Origin: Streptomyces griseiscabiei
Lineage (GTDB): Bacteria; Actinomycetota; Actinomycetes; Streptomycetales; Streptomycetaceae
Assembly: GCF_020010925.1 (NCBI RefSeq)
Contig: NZ_JAGJBZ010000003.1
Span: forward strand, 1,153,007-1,217,006
Direction: 5' to 3'
DNA: 64,000 bases
Shown: piece after piece, positions 53,880-63,127 of the stretch
How the letters are laid out: each line of letters starts with the position of its first letter
How positions within the stretch are numbered: position 1 is the first letter of the stretch
Notes under the pieces: model-generated
Told to the model about the DNA's origin: nothing
Databases searched by the model: none
The model's input: the letters and a program-made list of their open reading frames with translations, nothing else
Position numbers and translations under genes: made by a program

Positions 53880-54563
53880 ATGAGCACCTCGGATCAGGCC
53901 TCAGCGTCGACGCCCGGCAAAGCCGGCAAGCCCGGCAAGTCCGGTGAGCCCGGCAAGCCCGTGTACAAGGACCGGGCCTACCGGTCGCCCGCCGGGCTGG
54001 TGGGTGGCGTGCTGCTGCTCGGGCTGTTCGGCTGGCTCGGCGGGGACGCGGTGGTGTCGGGGGAGGGGCGTACGCCCTGGCTGGCGCTGGCGTCGATGCT
54101 GGTGGCCGTGCCGCTGGTGGTCGCCTTCTCGGTGCGGCCGGCCGTGTTCGCGAGCGACGACCGGCTGCGGGTGCGCAATCCGTTCCGGGTGATCGAGCTG
54201 CCCTGGGCGAGCGTCGTGTCGCTGCGGTCGGGTTACACCAACGAGGTGATCGACGAGAACGGCACCAAGTACCAGCTCTGGGCGATCCCCGTCTCCCTGC
54301 GGGGCCGCAAGAAGGCCGCCCGGGACCAGGCCCGCGAGGCCCGTCGCGCGGCCAGGGCGGGCGGTGACGGGCGTACGGCTCCCGAGGCGCGGCTCCTGCG
54401 CGCCGAGACCGATCAGTCCATGGCCGATCTGCGGGAGCTGTGCGAGGCGCGGGCGAAGGCGGCCGGGTCGCAGGGGGCGCCGAGCGTGCGGTGGGCCTGG
54501 GAGATCATGGGTCCGGCGGCGGCGGGGGCCGTGCTGCTGCTGGTGCTCGTCGCCATCGGGTGA
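53880..54563 (+). CDS. PH-domain membrane protein
   Basis: 227 residues. A Lys/Gly/Pro leader with repeated GKxGKPGK-type units is followed by two helices (residues about 40-60 and 68-90). A bacterial PH domain (bPH_6 type: RPAVFASDDRLRVRNPFRVI; LPWASVVSLRSGYTNEVID; GTKYQLWAIPVSLRGRKKA) follows, then a C-terminal helix near residues 208-226. Related to the actinobacterial CFP-6 antigen family, of unknown function. Divergent from deoC. Confidence 0.78.
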   Translation: MSTSDQASASTPGKAGKPGKSGEPGKPVYKDRAYRSPAGLVGGVLLLGLFGWLGGDAVVSGEGRTPWLALASMLVAVPLVVAFSVRPAVFASDDRLRVRNPFRVIELPWASVVSLRSGYTNEVIDENGTKYQLWAIPVSLRGRKKAARDQAREARRAARAGGDGRTAPEARLLRAETDQSMADLRELCEARAKAAGSQGAPSVRWAWEIMGPAAAGAVLLLVLVAIG

Positions 54564-54794
54564 CCTCGCTCCCTCCGGCACTTTTCACAGGCAGAGTTCC
54601 GGACGCCTGTTCTATGGTGGCGGAAACGTGCCGGACCGGATGCGCGGTTCGTGCCCACCCGTCCAACTGCCCGTGAAGCGGAGCGCGTTGGGTCAGTACA
54701 TGCCTCGGCGTCCCGTCTGCACAGCTCGGACCGCGGCGCATCGCGCGCGACGAGGGGGCGCAACCACGATCGCGGCCGGAGTGTCCACAGAACG

Positions 54795-56597
54795 ATGAGT
54801 ACCGAGCTCGAAACCCCCTCCCAGGGGCACCCACCGCCGCACCGGCTGCCCGCCTCCGCCGTGCCCGAGGGCAGTGCCGCCTGGAGCGGCGAGAAGCTTC
54901 AGGCCTGGGCGCGGTCCCGGCCGCCCCTGTGGGTGGCGGCCCGTACGCGCCCGCTGCACCTGCTCGCCGTGGTTCCGGGCGGGCTGATCATCGGCTTCTG
55001 GCTGACCAACTTCGCCGAGGTGCCCGCCGCCCTCGCCGTGCTGGCCCCGCTCCAGGTGGTGTGGACCCTGGTCAGGCCCGAGGTCGTACGGTTCTCGTCG
55101 CCCGCGCTGATGCTCCTGCTGGGCTGGTTCGGTGGATCGCACGATGTGCCGACCCTGCTGGGTCTGATCGCCGTGACCCTCACCTGGGCCGTGGCCGAGA
55201 TCCGGATGAGCAGGAGCAGGCTCCAGCGGCAGTGGGCGCTGTCGGCCGCCGCGGGCGCGACCGCCGCGGTGCCGGACGGGGTGGGGCCGCTGCGGCGCGG
55301 CAGGTTCCTCATGGTCCTCGGCTGTGTGCTGACGCTGCTCGGGACGGGGCTGCTCGCCTTCGTCTCCGGCGGGGACGCGGTCACCGACCGGCACGAGGTC
55401 ACCCTCGTCGGCTGGTTCGTGACGGGCTGGGGGCTCACCGCGCTGCTCTCCGGGTGGCTGGCGCGGCGCCGGGCCGCCGCGCTGCGCCGCGCGCCCGTGC
55501 CGGTGCTCCGGGTCCTGGTCCGCGACGGCGCCGACGGGGACGTCGAGGTGTTCGCCGACGACGACGTGGACGCGCTGCGGCCGCTGTTCAGCGTCACGGC
55601 CGAGGAGTGGTACGACGACGACGGTGACGGCGACGAGGAGGCCGAGGAGAGCCGGAGCCGGGAGGACCGGGACGCGCTCCTCGACGCCATCGAGGGCGCG
55701 GAGGACGACGACCAGCCCGGACCCCTGCGCGAGGCCGTACTGTACGGGCCGCCCCATGACGGTGCCGAGATCGTGATCGTCAGCGCGCCGGAGAGGACGG
55801 GCAGGGCCGAGAGCGCCGCCGGGGATACGGCGGAGGGCGCGGACGGGGCCTCGGCGCCGGTCGACCTGGTGAAGCCGGCCGGTCCCGCCGGCGCGGAGAC
55901 GGCCGCGGAACCGGCGGAGCTGGTCGTCGAGTCGTCGAGCGGGCCGGTACGACCGCTGTCCGACCGGACCGTGCGGCACCGGGCCGCCGAGCAGCGGGCC
56001 AGGGCCCGCCGGCACACGGTCCACGAGGAACTGCGGGCCACCGCCGCCACGGAGAGCCGGGCCCGGCTGGGAGACCAGCCGGTGGCCGTACGGCGCTGGC
56101 GGGCGGGGTGGGCCGACTGGTCCAGCGCCCTGCTCATGATCGTCGCGACCGCCGCCGTCGGGCTGTACCCCGACGGGCTGAAGCAGTACGTCCTCGGTGG
56201 CCTCATCGGGATCTTCGGCATCCTGACGCTGCCCCAACTGCTCGCCTGGCGCATCACCGCCGACCGTTCGGGACTGTGGCTGCGGGGCTGGCGCCGGAGC
56301 GGGCACATCACCTGGGACGACCTCATGACCGTCCGGTGCGCCGGTGCCGTGTTGACCGTGGACAGCCGCCGGGCGTTGTTCCCGACCTGGTCCGTACGGT
56401 CCGAGCGCTGGCGCTGGCTGGAGCGGAAGCTGCGCCTGGTCCACCCCTACGAGCGGACCGCCGCCGAGATCACCGCCATGTGGGAGGACCCCGCGCTGCG
56501 GCCCGAGGGGGAGCGCGCGGGCCGGGAGCTCCCGCTGTGGCCGCTGAGCGTGGTGCTGGCCGTGGCCTGGGTGACGGCACTGGTGCTGGTGCCGTAG
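54795..56597 (+). CDS. Large membrane protein with split hydrophobic regions, unknown function
   Basis: 600 residues. Helices cluster at about 55-140 (LHLLAVVPGGLIIGFWLTNF onward) and 175-225. A very acidic cytosolic stretch near 270-320 (EEWYDDDGDGDEEAEES) is followed by an Ala/Glu linker. A second helix pair lies near 445-490 (WADWSSALLMIVATAAVGLY), then a PH-like segment (TADRSGLWLRGWRRSGHITW; DLMTVRCAGAVLTVDSRR) and a final helix. The PH-like end links it to the preceding PH-domain gene. No enzymatic motif seen. Confidence 0.7.
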   Translation: MSTELETPSQGHPPPHRLPASAVPEGSAAWSGEKLQAWARSRPPLWVAARTRPLHLLAVVPGGLIIGFWLTNFAEVPAALAVLAPLQVVWTLVRPEVVRFSSPALMLLLGWFGGSHDVPTLLGLIAVTLTWAVAEIRMSRSRLQRQWALSAAAGATAAVPDGVGPLRRGRFLMVLGCVLTLLGTGLLAFVSGGDAVTDRHEVTLVGWFVTGWGLTALLSGWLARRRAAALRRAPVPVLRVLVRDGADGDVEVFADDDVDALRPLFSVTAEEWYDDDGDGDEEAEESRSREDRDALLDAIEGAEDDDQPGPLREAVLYGPPHDGAEIVIVSAPERTGRAESAAGDTAEGADGASAPVDLVKPAGPAGAETAAEPAELVVESSSGPVRPLSDRTVRHRAAEQRARARRHTVHEELRATAATESRARLGDQPVAVRRWRAGWADWSSALLMIVATAAVGLYPDGLKQYVLGGLIGIFGILTLPQLLAWRITADRSGLWLRGWRRSGHITWDDLMTVRCAGAVLTVDSRRALFPTWSVRSERWRWLERKLRLVHPYERTAAEITAMWEDPALRPEGERAGRELPLWPLSVVLAVAWVTALVLVP

Positions 56598-56612
56598 CCC
56601 GGTCCTGTGGAC

Positions 56613-56654
56613 GTGCGAAGGCCCCGACCGGCGATCCGGTCGGGGCCTTCGCAC
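56613..56654. terminator. Bidirectional terminator
   Basis: A perfect 19-bp stem (GTGCGAAGGCCCCGACCGG and its complement) with loop CGAT between convergent genes. Confidence 0.88.
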
Positions 56655-56670
56655 GGGGGCGCCGGGGCCG

Positions 56671-58302
56671 TCAGATGCCCGCCGCCTCCGACAGGTCGCG
56701 CTTGATCCCGGCCAGCAGACCGGCCGCCTTCTCGCGGGCCGCCGGGAGACCGGTGTGGTCGGCGACCGGCACCACGACCTCCAGGTAGCACTTCAGCTTG
56801 GGCTCGGTGCCGCTGGGGCGGACGATGACACGGGCGCCGTCCAGGGTGTAGCGCAGGCCGTCCGTGGGCGGGAGCCGGTCCGTGCCCCGGGTCAGGTCCT
56901 CGGCCCCGGTGACGGCCAGCCCGGCGAGGGCGGTCGGGGGCCGCTCGCGCAGCCGCTCCATCGCACGGGCGATGAGGGAGAGATCCTCGACCCGGACCGA
57001 GAGCTGGTCGGTGGCGTGCAGACCGTGCTCGACGGCGATGTCGTCCAGCAGGTCGAGGAGGGTGCGGCCCTCCTCCTTGAGCCCGGAGGCCAGCTCCGTG
57101 ATCAGCAGGGCCGCCGTGATGCCGTCCTTGTCCCGGACGCCCTCGGGGTCGACGCAGTAGCCGAGGGCCTCCTCGTAGCCGTAGCGCAGGCCGTCGACGC
57201 GGGCGATCCACTTGAAGCCGGTCAGGGTCTCCTCGTACGGGAGGCCCGCCTTCTCGGCGATCCGGCCGAGGAGGGAGGAGGAGACGATCGACTCGGCGAA
57301 GGTGCCCCGCGCGCCGCGCGCGACCAGGTGCGCGGCGAGCAGCGCGCCGACCTCGTCGCCGCGCAGCATCCGCCAGTCGCCGCCGTCCTTCACGGCCACG
57401 GCGCAGCGGTCGGCGTCCGGGTCGTTGGCGACGATCAGGTCGGGGTCCGTCTCGCGGGCCTTCGCGAAGGCGAGGTCCATCGCGCCCGGCTCCTCCGGGT
57501 TGGGGAACGCGACCGTCGGGAACTCCGGGTCCGGATCCGCCTGCGCGGCGACGAGCACGGGCTCCGGGAAGCCCGCGCGGGCGAACGCCGCGAGCAGGAC
57601 GTCCCGGCCGACGCCGTGCATGGCCGTGTAGACCGTGCGGGCGGTCCGGGGGGAGCCGGTGGCGAGGACCGCGTCCGTACGGGCCAGATAGGCCTCCAGG
57701 ACGCCGTCGTCGAGGGTGTCCCAGCCGGCCTCCGGGCGGGGGACGTCGTCGAGGGAGCGTACGGCGGCGATCTCGGCCGCGATCCCGGCGTCGGCCGGGG
57801 GCACGATCTGGGAGCCGTCGCCCAGGTAGACCTTGTAGCCGTTGTCGCGCGGCGGGTTGTGGCTGGCCGTGACCTCCACGCCCGCGACCGCGCCCAGATG
57901 CCTTATGGCGAAGGCCAGGACGGGCGTGGGGAGGGGGCGGGGGAGGACGGCCGCGCGCAGGCCCGCGCCGGTCATCACGGCGGCCGTGTCGCGGGCGAAG
58001 GCGGCGGACTTGTGGCGGGCGTCGTAGCCGATGACGACGAGGCCGCCGGTGGCGCCGTTCTTGGTCAGGTACGCGGCGAGACCGGCGGCGGCGCGGATGA
58101 CGACCGAGCGGTTCATCCGCATCGGGCCGGCGCCGAGTTCGCCCCGGAGACCGGCGGTGCCGAACTGGAGGGTGCCGGAGAAACGGGTGGTCAGCTCCGC
58201 CGTGTCCGCCGCGTCGATCAGCCTGCCGAGTTCGTCCCTCGTCTCCGGGTCGGGGTCCTCGGCCAGCCACGCCTTGGCGCGGGCGATCAGGTCGTCGTGC
58301 AC
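56671..58302 (-). CDS. Phosphohexomutase/phosphopentomutase family protein (PmmB-like)
   Basis: 543 residues, alpha-D-phosphohexomutase superfamily. FGTAGLRGELGAGPMRMNR, phosphoserine loop VEVTASHNPPRDNGYKVY, metal-binding IVANDPDADRCAVAV, sugar-binding GYEEALGYCVDPEGVRDKDG and phosphate-binding VIVRPSGTEPKLKCYLEV are all intact. Placed beside purine nucleoside phosphorylase, as pmmB is beside deoD in mycobacteria, it is a good candidate for the phosphopentomutase step ((deoxy)ribose 1- to 5-phosphate), since no DeoB is seen. GTG 58302 has GAGAGG upstream; TTG 58311 is an alternative. Confidence 0.88.
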   Translation of the reverse strand: MHDDLIARAKAWLAEDPDPETRDELGRLIDAADTAELTTRFSGTLQFGTAGLRGELGAGPMRMNRSVVIRAAAGLAAYLTKNGATGGLVVIGYDARHKSAAFARDTAAVMTGAGLRAAVLPRPLPTPVLAFAIRHLGAVAGVEVTASHNPPRDNGYKVYLGDGSQIVPPADAGIAAEIAAVRSLDDVPRPEAGWDTLDDGVLEAYLARTDAVLATGSPRTARTVYTAMHGVGRDVLLAAFARAGFPEPVLVAAQADPDPEFPTVAFPNPEEPGAMDLAFAKARETDPDLIVANDPDADRCAVAVKDGGDWRMLRGDEVGALLAAHLVARGARGTFAESIVSSSLLGRIAEKAGLPYEETLTGFKWIARVDGLRYGYEEALGYCVDPEGVRDKDGITAALLITELASGLKEEGRTLLDLLDDIAVEHGLHATDQLSVRVEDLSLIARAMERLRERPPTALAGLAVTGAEDLTRGTDRLPPTDGLRYTLDGARVIVRPSGTEPKLKCYLEVVVPVADHTGLPAAREKAAGLLAGIKRDLSEAAGI

Positions 58303-58359
58303 GGGGGTCAACCTCTCGTTGTGTGCTTGTGGACGCGGTCGGTCGTCCTGGGCGGTGGG

Positions 58360-58544
58360 TGCGTCGTCGGGTGCAGGTCCGGTGGGGCTTCTCGCGCAGT
58401 TCCCCGCGCCCCTGAAAGATCAGGCCCCTGCGGGCCTGAAGGTGACGGTCGGGCGGGGGAAAAGCAAGGGGCGCAGCCCCTGCTTTTCAGGGGCGCGGGG
58501 AACTGCGCGACCAGCCCCCACCGGACCCGCACCCGACGACGCAC
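58360..58544. repeat. Repeat family A, full copy A4
   Basis: Outer arms GTGCGTCGTCGGGTGC / GCACCCGACGACGCAC, inner GGTCCGGTGGGG / CCCCACCGGACC and GCGCAGTTCCCCGCGCCCCTGA / its complement (22 bp). It lies between PNP and the mutase gene and could cut or process their joint transcript. Confidence 0.88.
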
Positions 58545-58568
58545 CCCGTCCGGCGGAGCCCTGCCGCG

Positions 58569-59393
58569 CTACAGCCGGTCCAGCACCCGCGTCAGCAGCT
58601 CACCCATCCGCGTCGCGGAGTCGCGGCCCGCCTGGAGGACCTCCTCGTGGTTGAGGGGCTCGCCCGTCATCCCGGCCGCCAGGTTGGTGACGAGGGAGAT
58701 GCCCAGCACCTCCGCGCCGGCCTCGCGCGCGGCGATGGCCTCCAGGACCGTGGACATGCCGACCAGGTCCGCGCCGATGACACGGGCCATGCGGATCTCC
58801 GCCGGGGTCTCGTAGTGCGGGCCCGTGAACTGCGCGTAGACACCCTCTTCGAGGGAGGGGTCGATCTCCTTGCACAGGGCGCGCAGGCGCGGCGAGTACA
58901 GGTCGGTGAGGTCGACGAAGTTCGCGCCGACGATCGGGGAGGCCGCCGTCAGGTTCAGGTGGTCGCTGATCAGGACCGGCTGGCCGGGACGCATCCCCTC
59001 GCGCACACCGCCGCAGCCGTTGGTGAGGACGATCGTCTTCACCCCGGCGGCGACGGCGGTACGCACGCCGTGCGCGACGGCGGCGACGCCACGGCCCTCG
59101 TAGTAGTGGGTGCGGCCCAGGAAGACGAGCGCGCGCTTGTCACCGATCTTGTACGAGCGGACCTTGCCGCCGTGTCCCTCGACCGCCGGCGGCGGGAAGC
59201 CGGGCAGCTCGGTGACCTGGAACTCGGCCTCGGGGGCGCCGAGGGCGTCCACGGCCGGGGCCCAGCCGGAGCCCATCACAAGAGCGACGTCGTGGGTCTC
59301 GGCGCCCGTCAGCTCGCGCAGGCGCGCGGCGGCGGCGTCGGCGGCGGCGTACGGGTCGCCCTGGATGTCGTCCGGAAGAAGAGATGCGTTCAC
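58569..59393 (-). CDS. Purine nucleoside phosphorylase
   Basis: 274-residue trimeric-type PNP, splitting (deoxy)inosine and (deoxy)guanosine with phosphate. [16 protein letters not shown], phosphate-binding [24 protein letters not shown] (HYYEG), [40 protein letters not shown] (purine-binding Glu) and [20 protein letters not shown] are typical; LVTNLAAGM and NHEEVL bind base and sugar. GTG start at 59393. Controlled by the operator 25 bases upstream. Confidence 0.93.
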   Translation of the reverse strand: MNASLLPDDIQGDPYAAADAAAARLRELTGAETHDVALVMGSGWAPAVDALGAPEAEFQVTELPGFPPPAVEGHGGKVRSYKIGDKRALVFLGRTHYYEGRGVAAVAHGVRTAVAAGVKTIVLTNGCGGVREGMRPGQPVLISDHLNLTAASPIVGANFVDLTDLYSPRLRALCKEIDPSLEEGVYAQFTGPHYETPAEIRMARVIGADLVGMSTVLEAIAAREAGAEVLGISLVTNLAAGMTGEPLNHEEVLQAGRDSATRMGELLTRVLDRL

Positions 59394-59417
59394 GCGACGA
59401 GAGTATCCGGTCCTGGC

Positions 59418-59429
59418 CTACGCGCGTAG
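59418..59429 (-). promoter_or_regulatory. Operator of the PNP gene
   Basis: A perfect CTACGCGCGTAG, 25 bases upstream of the PNP start codon; on the minus strand it is preceded by TTGTCAT, a possible -35. Confidence 0.78.
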
Positions 59430-59498
59430 ATGACAAGGCTCCTCGGATCGGGATCGTTGTCTTGTCGTTTCCCGGCCGCGGGGCGAGACCTGGAGGGA

Positions 59499-59780
59499 TC
59501 ACGCGTCGGTGATCAGGACGTCCTTGTCGTTGAAGACCTCGACGATGAAGATCAACAGGCGGCCCCTGCTGATCGTGTACTCGACCAGGATGTTCTGAGT
59601 GAGCCGGATCGTGCGATCGTCACCGGTGGACCCTATGGGCCGGGACAGGGAAACGAACGGATCGCGGGCCAGCAGGGCGATGCCCTTGTCGAACGCGACG
59701 CGCTGCTCGTCGTCCAGCCGGTCGCGCGCCGCGGCGGCCTGAACCGTGTAATAGACGTCGTAGGTAGGAGTGGGGGGCAT
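59499..59780 (-). CDS. Orphan RelE/ParE-like protein
   Basis: 93 residues. YDVYYTVQAAAARDRLDDEQ, GIALLARDPFVSLSRPIG, DDRTIRLTQNILVEYTISRG and LLIFIVEVFNDKDVL follow the RelE/ParE toxin fold (helices then a beta sheet with Arg-Tyr near the end). No antitoxin-like gene lies on either side. ATG 59780 has GGGAGAG upstream. It could be a toxin remnant or a ParE-fold protein with another role. Confidence 0.7.
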   Translation of the reverse strand: MPPTPTYDVYYTVQAAAARDRLDDEQRVAFDKGIALLARDPFVSLSRPIGSTGDDRTIRLTQNILVEYTISRGRLLIFIVEVFNDKDVLITDA

Positions 59781-59838
59781 CTGCTCTCCCGTTGATGCGT
59801 CGGTTTCCCAAGTCTAGGGAGCCTAGGGCCGGAGCCCT

Positions 59839-60276
59839 TCAACAAGGCCGCTTGCGCAGCTCCATCACGTAATCGTGTGGTGCCCCGGCCGATTCCGCGG
59901 CGTCCGCGACCTCGCCCAGATAGCGGGCCGAGGGCAGGCCGCCCTCGTAGCCGTTGAGGACGTAGACCCAGGCCGGTTCCTCGCCGTCCAGGGTGTGTAC
60001 GCGGACCCGCATCCGGCGGTATATGTCCAGGCCGACGCCGACCCAGCGGTCCATCGCGTCCTCGTCCATGGGGGCGATGTCGTACAGCGCCACGAAGACC
60101 TGGGAGCGGGGGGCCTCCACGACCGTGGCCAGGGCGCCCTCCCAGCCCATGTGCTCGCCGCCGAAGGTCAGCCGCCAGTCGTTGAGCCAGCCGGTTGCGC
60201 GCAGCGGGGAGTGGGGGGCGCGGCGGGACATCAGACGCGAGTCCAGGTTGCCGGCGTAGGCGGCGTAGAGCGACAT
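59839..60276 (-). CDS. Gamma-glutamylcyclotransferase-like protein
   Basis: 145 residues, AIG2/GGCT-like fold. SLYAAYAGNLDSRLMSRRAP matches the family opening (YGxNL form changed to YAGNL). GWLNDWRLTFGGEHMGWEGA and ATVVEAPRSQVFVALYDIAP follow, with VYVLNGYEGGLPSARYLGEV near the end. The family makes 5-oxoproline from gamma-glutamyl amines, but the substrate here is unknown. ATG 60276 follows the first Leu-Tyr motif well. Confidence 0.78.
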   Translation of the reverse strand: MSLYAAYAGNLDSRLMSRRAPHSPLRATGWLNDWRLTFGGEHMGWEGALATVVEAPRSQVFVALYDIAPMDEDAMDRWVGVGLDIYRRMRVRVHTLDGEEPAWVYVLNGYEGGLPSARYLGEVADAAESAGAPHDYVMELRKRPC

Positions 60277-60349
60277 GGGGGAGAGGGTACGGGAGCGCTC
60301 CGCTTGGGGGGCCGGGCGCCTGATGGGGTGGGGGGTGCCTGTTGTGTCG

Positions 60350-60437
60350 CGGGTGCGGGTTCGTCGTGGCTGGTCGCGCAGTTCCCCGCGCCCCCCTCGT
60401 GATGGCCCTGCGGGCCGATCACCCCCGTCCCGCACCC
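60350..60437. repeat. Repeat family A, partial copy A5
   Basis: GCTGGTCGCGCAGTTCCCCG, then CGCCCCCC, and a small GGCCCTGCGGGCC hairpin with flanking GTGCGGG/CCCGCAC arms. The right half is mostly lost. Confidence 0.75.
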
Positions 60438-60479
60438 CCGACTCGTTGGTACCCGCGCTCGTACGGGACAATGGGGCAT

Positions 60480-61919
60480 GTGACTCGGATCGTGATCATC
60501 GGTGGCGGACCCGGCGGCTATGAGGCGGCGCTGGTGGCCGCGCAGCTCGGCGCGGAGGTGACCGTCGTGGACTGCGACGGTCTGGGCGGGGCGTCGGTGC
60601 TGACCGACTGCGTGCCGTCGAAGACCCTCATCGCGACGGCCGAGGTGATGACGACCTTCGACTCCTCGTACGAGGAGCTGGGGATCATCGTCGCCGACGA
60701 CACCCCGCACATCGACACGCCCGCGCGTGTCGTGGGCGTGGACCTCGGCAAGGTCAACCGGCGTGTGAAGCGGCTCGCGCTGGCGCAGTCGCACGACATC
60801 ACCGCCTCCGTGACGCGCGCCGGCGCGCGGGTCATGCGCGGGCGCGGGCGGCTCGTGGGGCAGCAGGATCTCGACGGGTCGCGCAAGGTGGTCGTGCGCG
60901 CCGCCGACGGCTCCGAGGAGACGCTGATCGCCGACGCCGTGCTGATCGCCACCGGCGCCCACCCGCGCGAGGTGCCCGACGCCCAGCCCGACGGCGAGCG
61001 CATCCTCAACTGGACCCAGGTCTACGACCTCGACGAACTGCCCGAAGAGCTGATCGTCGTCGGGTCCGGTGTGACCGGTGCCGAGTTCGCCGGCGCCTAC
61101 CAGGCGCTCGGGTCGCGCGTCACGCTCGTCTCCAGCCGGGACCGTGTGCTGCCGGGCGAGGACCCGGACGCCGCCGCCGTCCTGGAGGACGTGTTCCGGC
61201 GGCGCGGGATGAACGTCATGGCGCGCTCCCGGGCCCAGTCCGCCAAGCGGGTCGGCGACCGGGTCGAGGTCACGCTCGCGGACGGCCGGGTCATCAGCGG
61301 CTCGCACTGTCTGATGGCCGTCGGCGCCATCCCCAACAGCGCCGGGATGGGCCTGGAGGAGGCCGGGGTCAAGGTCAAGGAGTCCGGGCACATCTGGACC
61401 GACAAGGTGTCGCGGACCACCGCCCCGGGTGTGTACGCCGCCGGTGACGTCACCGGGGTGTTCGCCCTGGCCTCCGTCGCCGCCATGCAGGGCCGTATCG
61501 CCATGTACCACTTCCTCGGCGACGCCGTGGCCCCGCTGAACCTGAAGACCGTCTCGTCCAACGTCTTCACCGACCCCGAGATCGCCACCGTCGGCTACAC
61601 CCAGGCCGACCTGGACGCCAAGGTCATCGACGCCGTCGGGGTGAAGCTGCCGCTGCTGCGCAACCCGCGCGCCAAGATGCAGGGCATCCGCGACGGCTTC
61701 GTCAAGATCTTCTGCCGGCCCGGCACCGGCATCGTGGTGGGCGGTGTCGTGGTCTCCCCGCGCGCCTCGGAGCTGATCCACCCCATCTCGATCGCGGTCG
61801 ACAACAACCTGACCGTCGAACAGATCGCGAACGCCTTCACCGTGTACCCGTCCCTGTCGGGCTCGATCGCGGAGGTCGCGCGCCAGCTCCACACGCGCAA
61901 GGCCGGCGAAGGCGTCTAG
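60480..61919 (+). CDS. lpdA: NAD(P)H-quinone dehydrogenase LpdA
   Basis: 479-residue flavoprotein of the lipoamide dehydrogenase family. FAD site RIVIIGGGPGGYEAALVAAQ; NAD site LIVVGSGVTGAEFAGAYQAL; second FAD motif GVYAAGDVTGVFALASVAAM. The redox-active disulfide site reads GASVLTDCVPSK with only one Cys, the change that defines the actinobacterial LpdA quinone reductases (as in M. tuberculosis Rv3303c). GACAAT ends 7 bases before GTG 60480, so the transcript may be leaderless; ATG 60471 is an alternative. Its position next to deoD/pmmB genes is shared with mycobacteria. Confidence 0.9.
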   Translation: MTRIVIIGGGPGGYEAALVAAQLGAEVTVVDCDGLGGASVLTDCVPSKTLIATAEVMTTFDSSYEELGIIVADDTPHIDTPARVVGVDLGKVNRRVKRLALAQSHDITASVTRAGARVMRGRGRLVGQQDLDGSRKVVVRAADGSEETLIADAVLIATGAHPREVPDAQPDGERILNWTQVYDLDELPEELIVVGSGVTGAEFAGAYQALGSRVTLVSSRDRVLPGEDPDAAAVLEDVFRRRGMNVMARSRAQSAKRVGDRVEVTLADGRVISGSHCLMAVGAIPNSAGMGLEEAGVKVKESGHIWTDKVSRTTAPGVYAAGDVTGVFALASVAAMQGRIAMYHFLGDAVAPLNLKTVSSNVFTDPEIATVGYTQADLDAKVIDAVGVKLPLLRNPRAKMQGIRDGFVKIFCRPGTGIVVGGVVVSPRASELIHPISIAVDNNLTVEQIANAFTVYPSLSGSIAEVARQLHTRKAGEGV

Positions 61920-62040
61920 ACGTCGGTCCGAGCGACGACGACTGGTCCCTATATCACTTCTTGCCCCACCCTGCGAACAACTTCTGCTATTCGGCGCAAA
62001 CTGCTGAAAGCAGATGGTCGTTGGCGTTACTGTCAGTTTC

Positions 62041-63021
62041 GTGTTCGCTGCAGAACGTCGTCAATTGATCCTCGAAATGGTGCGGGCCAATGGAGCCGTG
62101 TCGCTCCGTGAGCTCGCCCGCGTCGTCCAGACCTCCGAAGTGACCGTACGGCGGGACGTGCGCGCTCTGGAGGCAGAAGGACTCCTCGACCGCCGGCACG
62201 GCGGTGCGGTATTGCCGGGCGGGTTCACGCGGGAGTCCGGCTTTCCGCAGAAGTCTCATCTCGCGACCGCCGAGAAGACGGCCATCGCCGACCTCGCCGC
62301 GAGCTTCGTCGAAGAGGGCGAGGCCATCGTGGTCGGGGCGGGGACCACCACGCAGGAGCTGGCACGCCGGCTCGCGCGGGTCCCCGGGCTGACCGTCGTC
62401 ACCAACTCCCTGCTGGTGGCCCAGGCGTTGGCCCATGCCAACCGTGTGGAGGTCGTGATGACCGGCGGCACCCTGCGCGGTTCCAACTACGCCCTGGTCG
62501 GCTCCGGCGCCGAGCAGTCCCTCCAGGGGCTGCGCGTCTCCAAGGCCTTCCTCTCCGGGAGCGGGCTGACCGCCGAGCGCGGTCTGTCCACGTCCAACAT
62601 GCTGTCGGCGTCCGTCGACCGCGCGCTGGTCCAGGCCGCCGCCGAGGTCGTGGTCCTCGCCGACCACACCAAACTCGGCACCGACACGATGTTCCAGACG
62701 GTCCCGACGGACGTCATCACCCGGCTGGTCACCGACGACCCGCCCGGTCACGACGACCGCGCGGTCACCGAGTTGCAGGCCCTGGCCGATCAGGGTGTGC
62801 AGATCTCCGTGGCCGGGGCGTCGGGCGGCGGTGGTACGGGAGGCGATCCCGTCCCGGCGCGCCCCTCGCGCCGGGACGTGCCCCTGCCGGGGCCCCGCCG
62901 CAACCAGGTCCACGGCACCGCGCCCCAGCTGCGCACCGCCACGGTCCTGGGCGACCAGCCGCCGGCCGGTGAACGGGAGCGCGAGCGCGCGGCCCGGGTC
63001 GCGGATCTGCGCCGGCGGTAG
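62041..63021 (+). CDS. DeoR-family transcriptional regulator
   Basis: 326 residues. The DeoR helix-turn-helix lies at residues 5-60 (ERRQLILEMVRANGAVSLRE; TSEVTVRRDVRALEAEGLLD; RRHGGAV). The sugar-phosphate-sensing DeoRC domain follows (VGAGTTTQELARRLARVPGL; VVMTGGTLRGSNYALVGSGA; VVLADHTKLGTD). A disordered, Arg/Pro-rich extension of about 75 residues is added at the C-terminus. TACTGT (62028-62033) ends 7 bases before GTG 62041, fitting a leaderless start with CTGAAA as -35. It is one candidate for the regulator of the nearby nucleoside genes, but carries no CTACGCGCGTAG of its own. Confidence 0.88.
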   Translation: MFAAERRQLILEMVRANGAVSLRELARVVQTSEVTVRRDVRALEAEGLLDRRHGGAVLPGGFTRESGFPQKSHLATAEKTAIADLAASFVEEGEAIVVGAGTTTQELARRLARVPGLTVVTNSLLVAQALAHANRVEVVMTGGTLRGSNYALVGSGAEQSLQGLRVSKAFLSGSGLTAERGLSTSNMLSASVDRALVQAAAEVVVLADHTKLGTDTMFQTVPTDVITRLVTDDPPGHDDRAVTELQALADQGVQISVAGASGGGGTGGDPVPARPSRRDVPLPGPRRNQVHGTAPQLRTATVLGDQPPAGERERERAARVADLRRR

Positions 63022-63127
63022 AGCCGCGCGCGGCCGGGCGAGGCGGTGGCCGGGTGAGGCCGGGTGAGGTGTGCCGGCCACGTCGGCGGATCGCTCCGCA
63101 GGGTGCGGCGGTGGCCGGACGCGGTGG

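Noticed and set aside
59839..60276. Cyclotransferase-like gene as the antitoxin of the RelE/ParE-like gene
   Set aside because: It is an AIG2-fold protein, too large, and has no DNA-binding motif.
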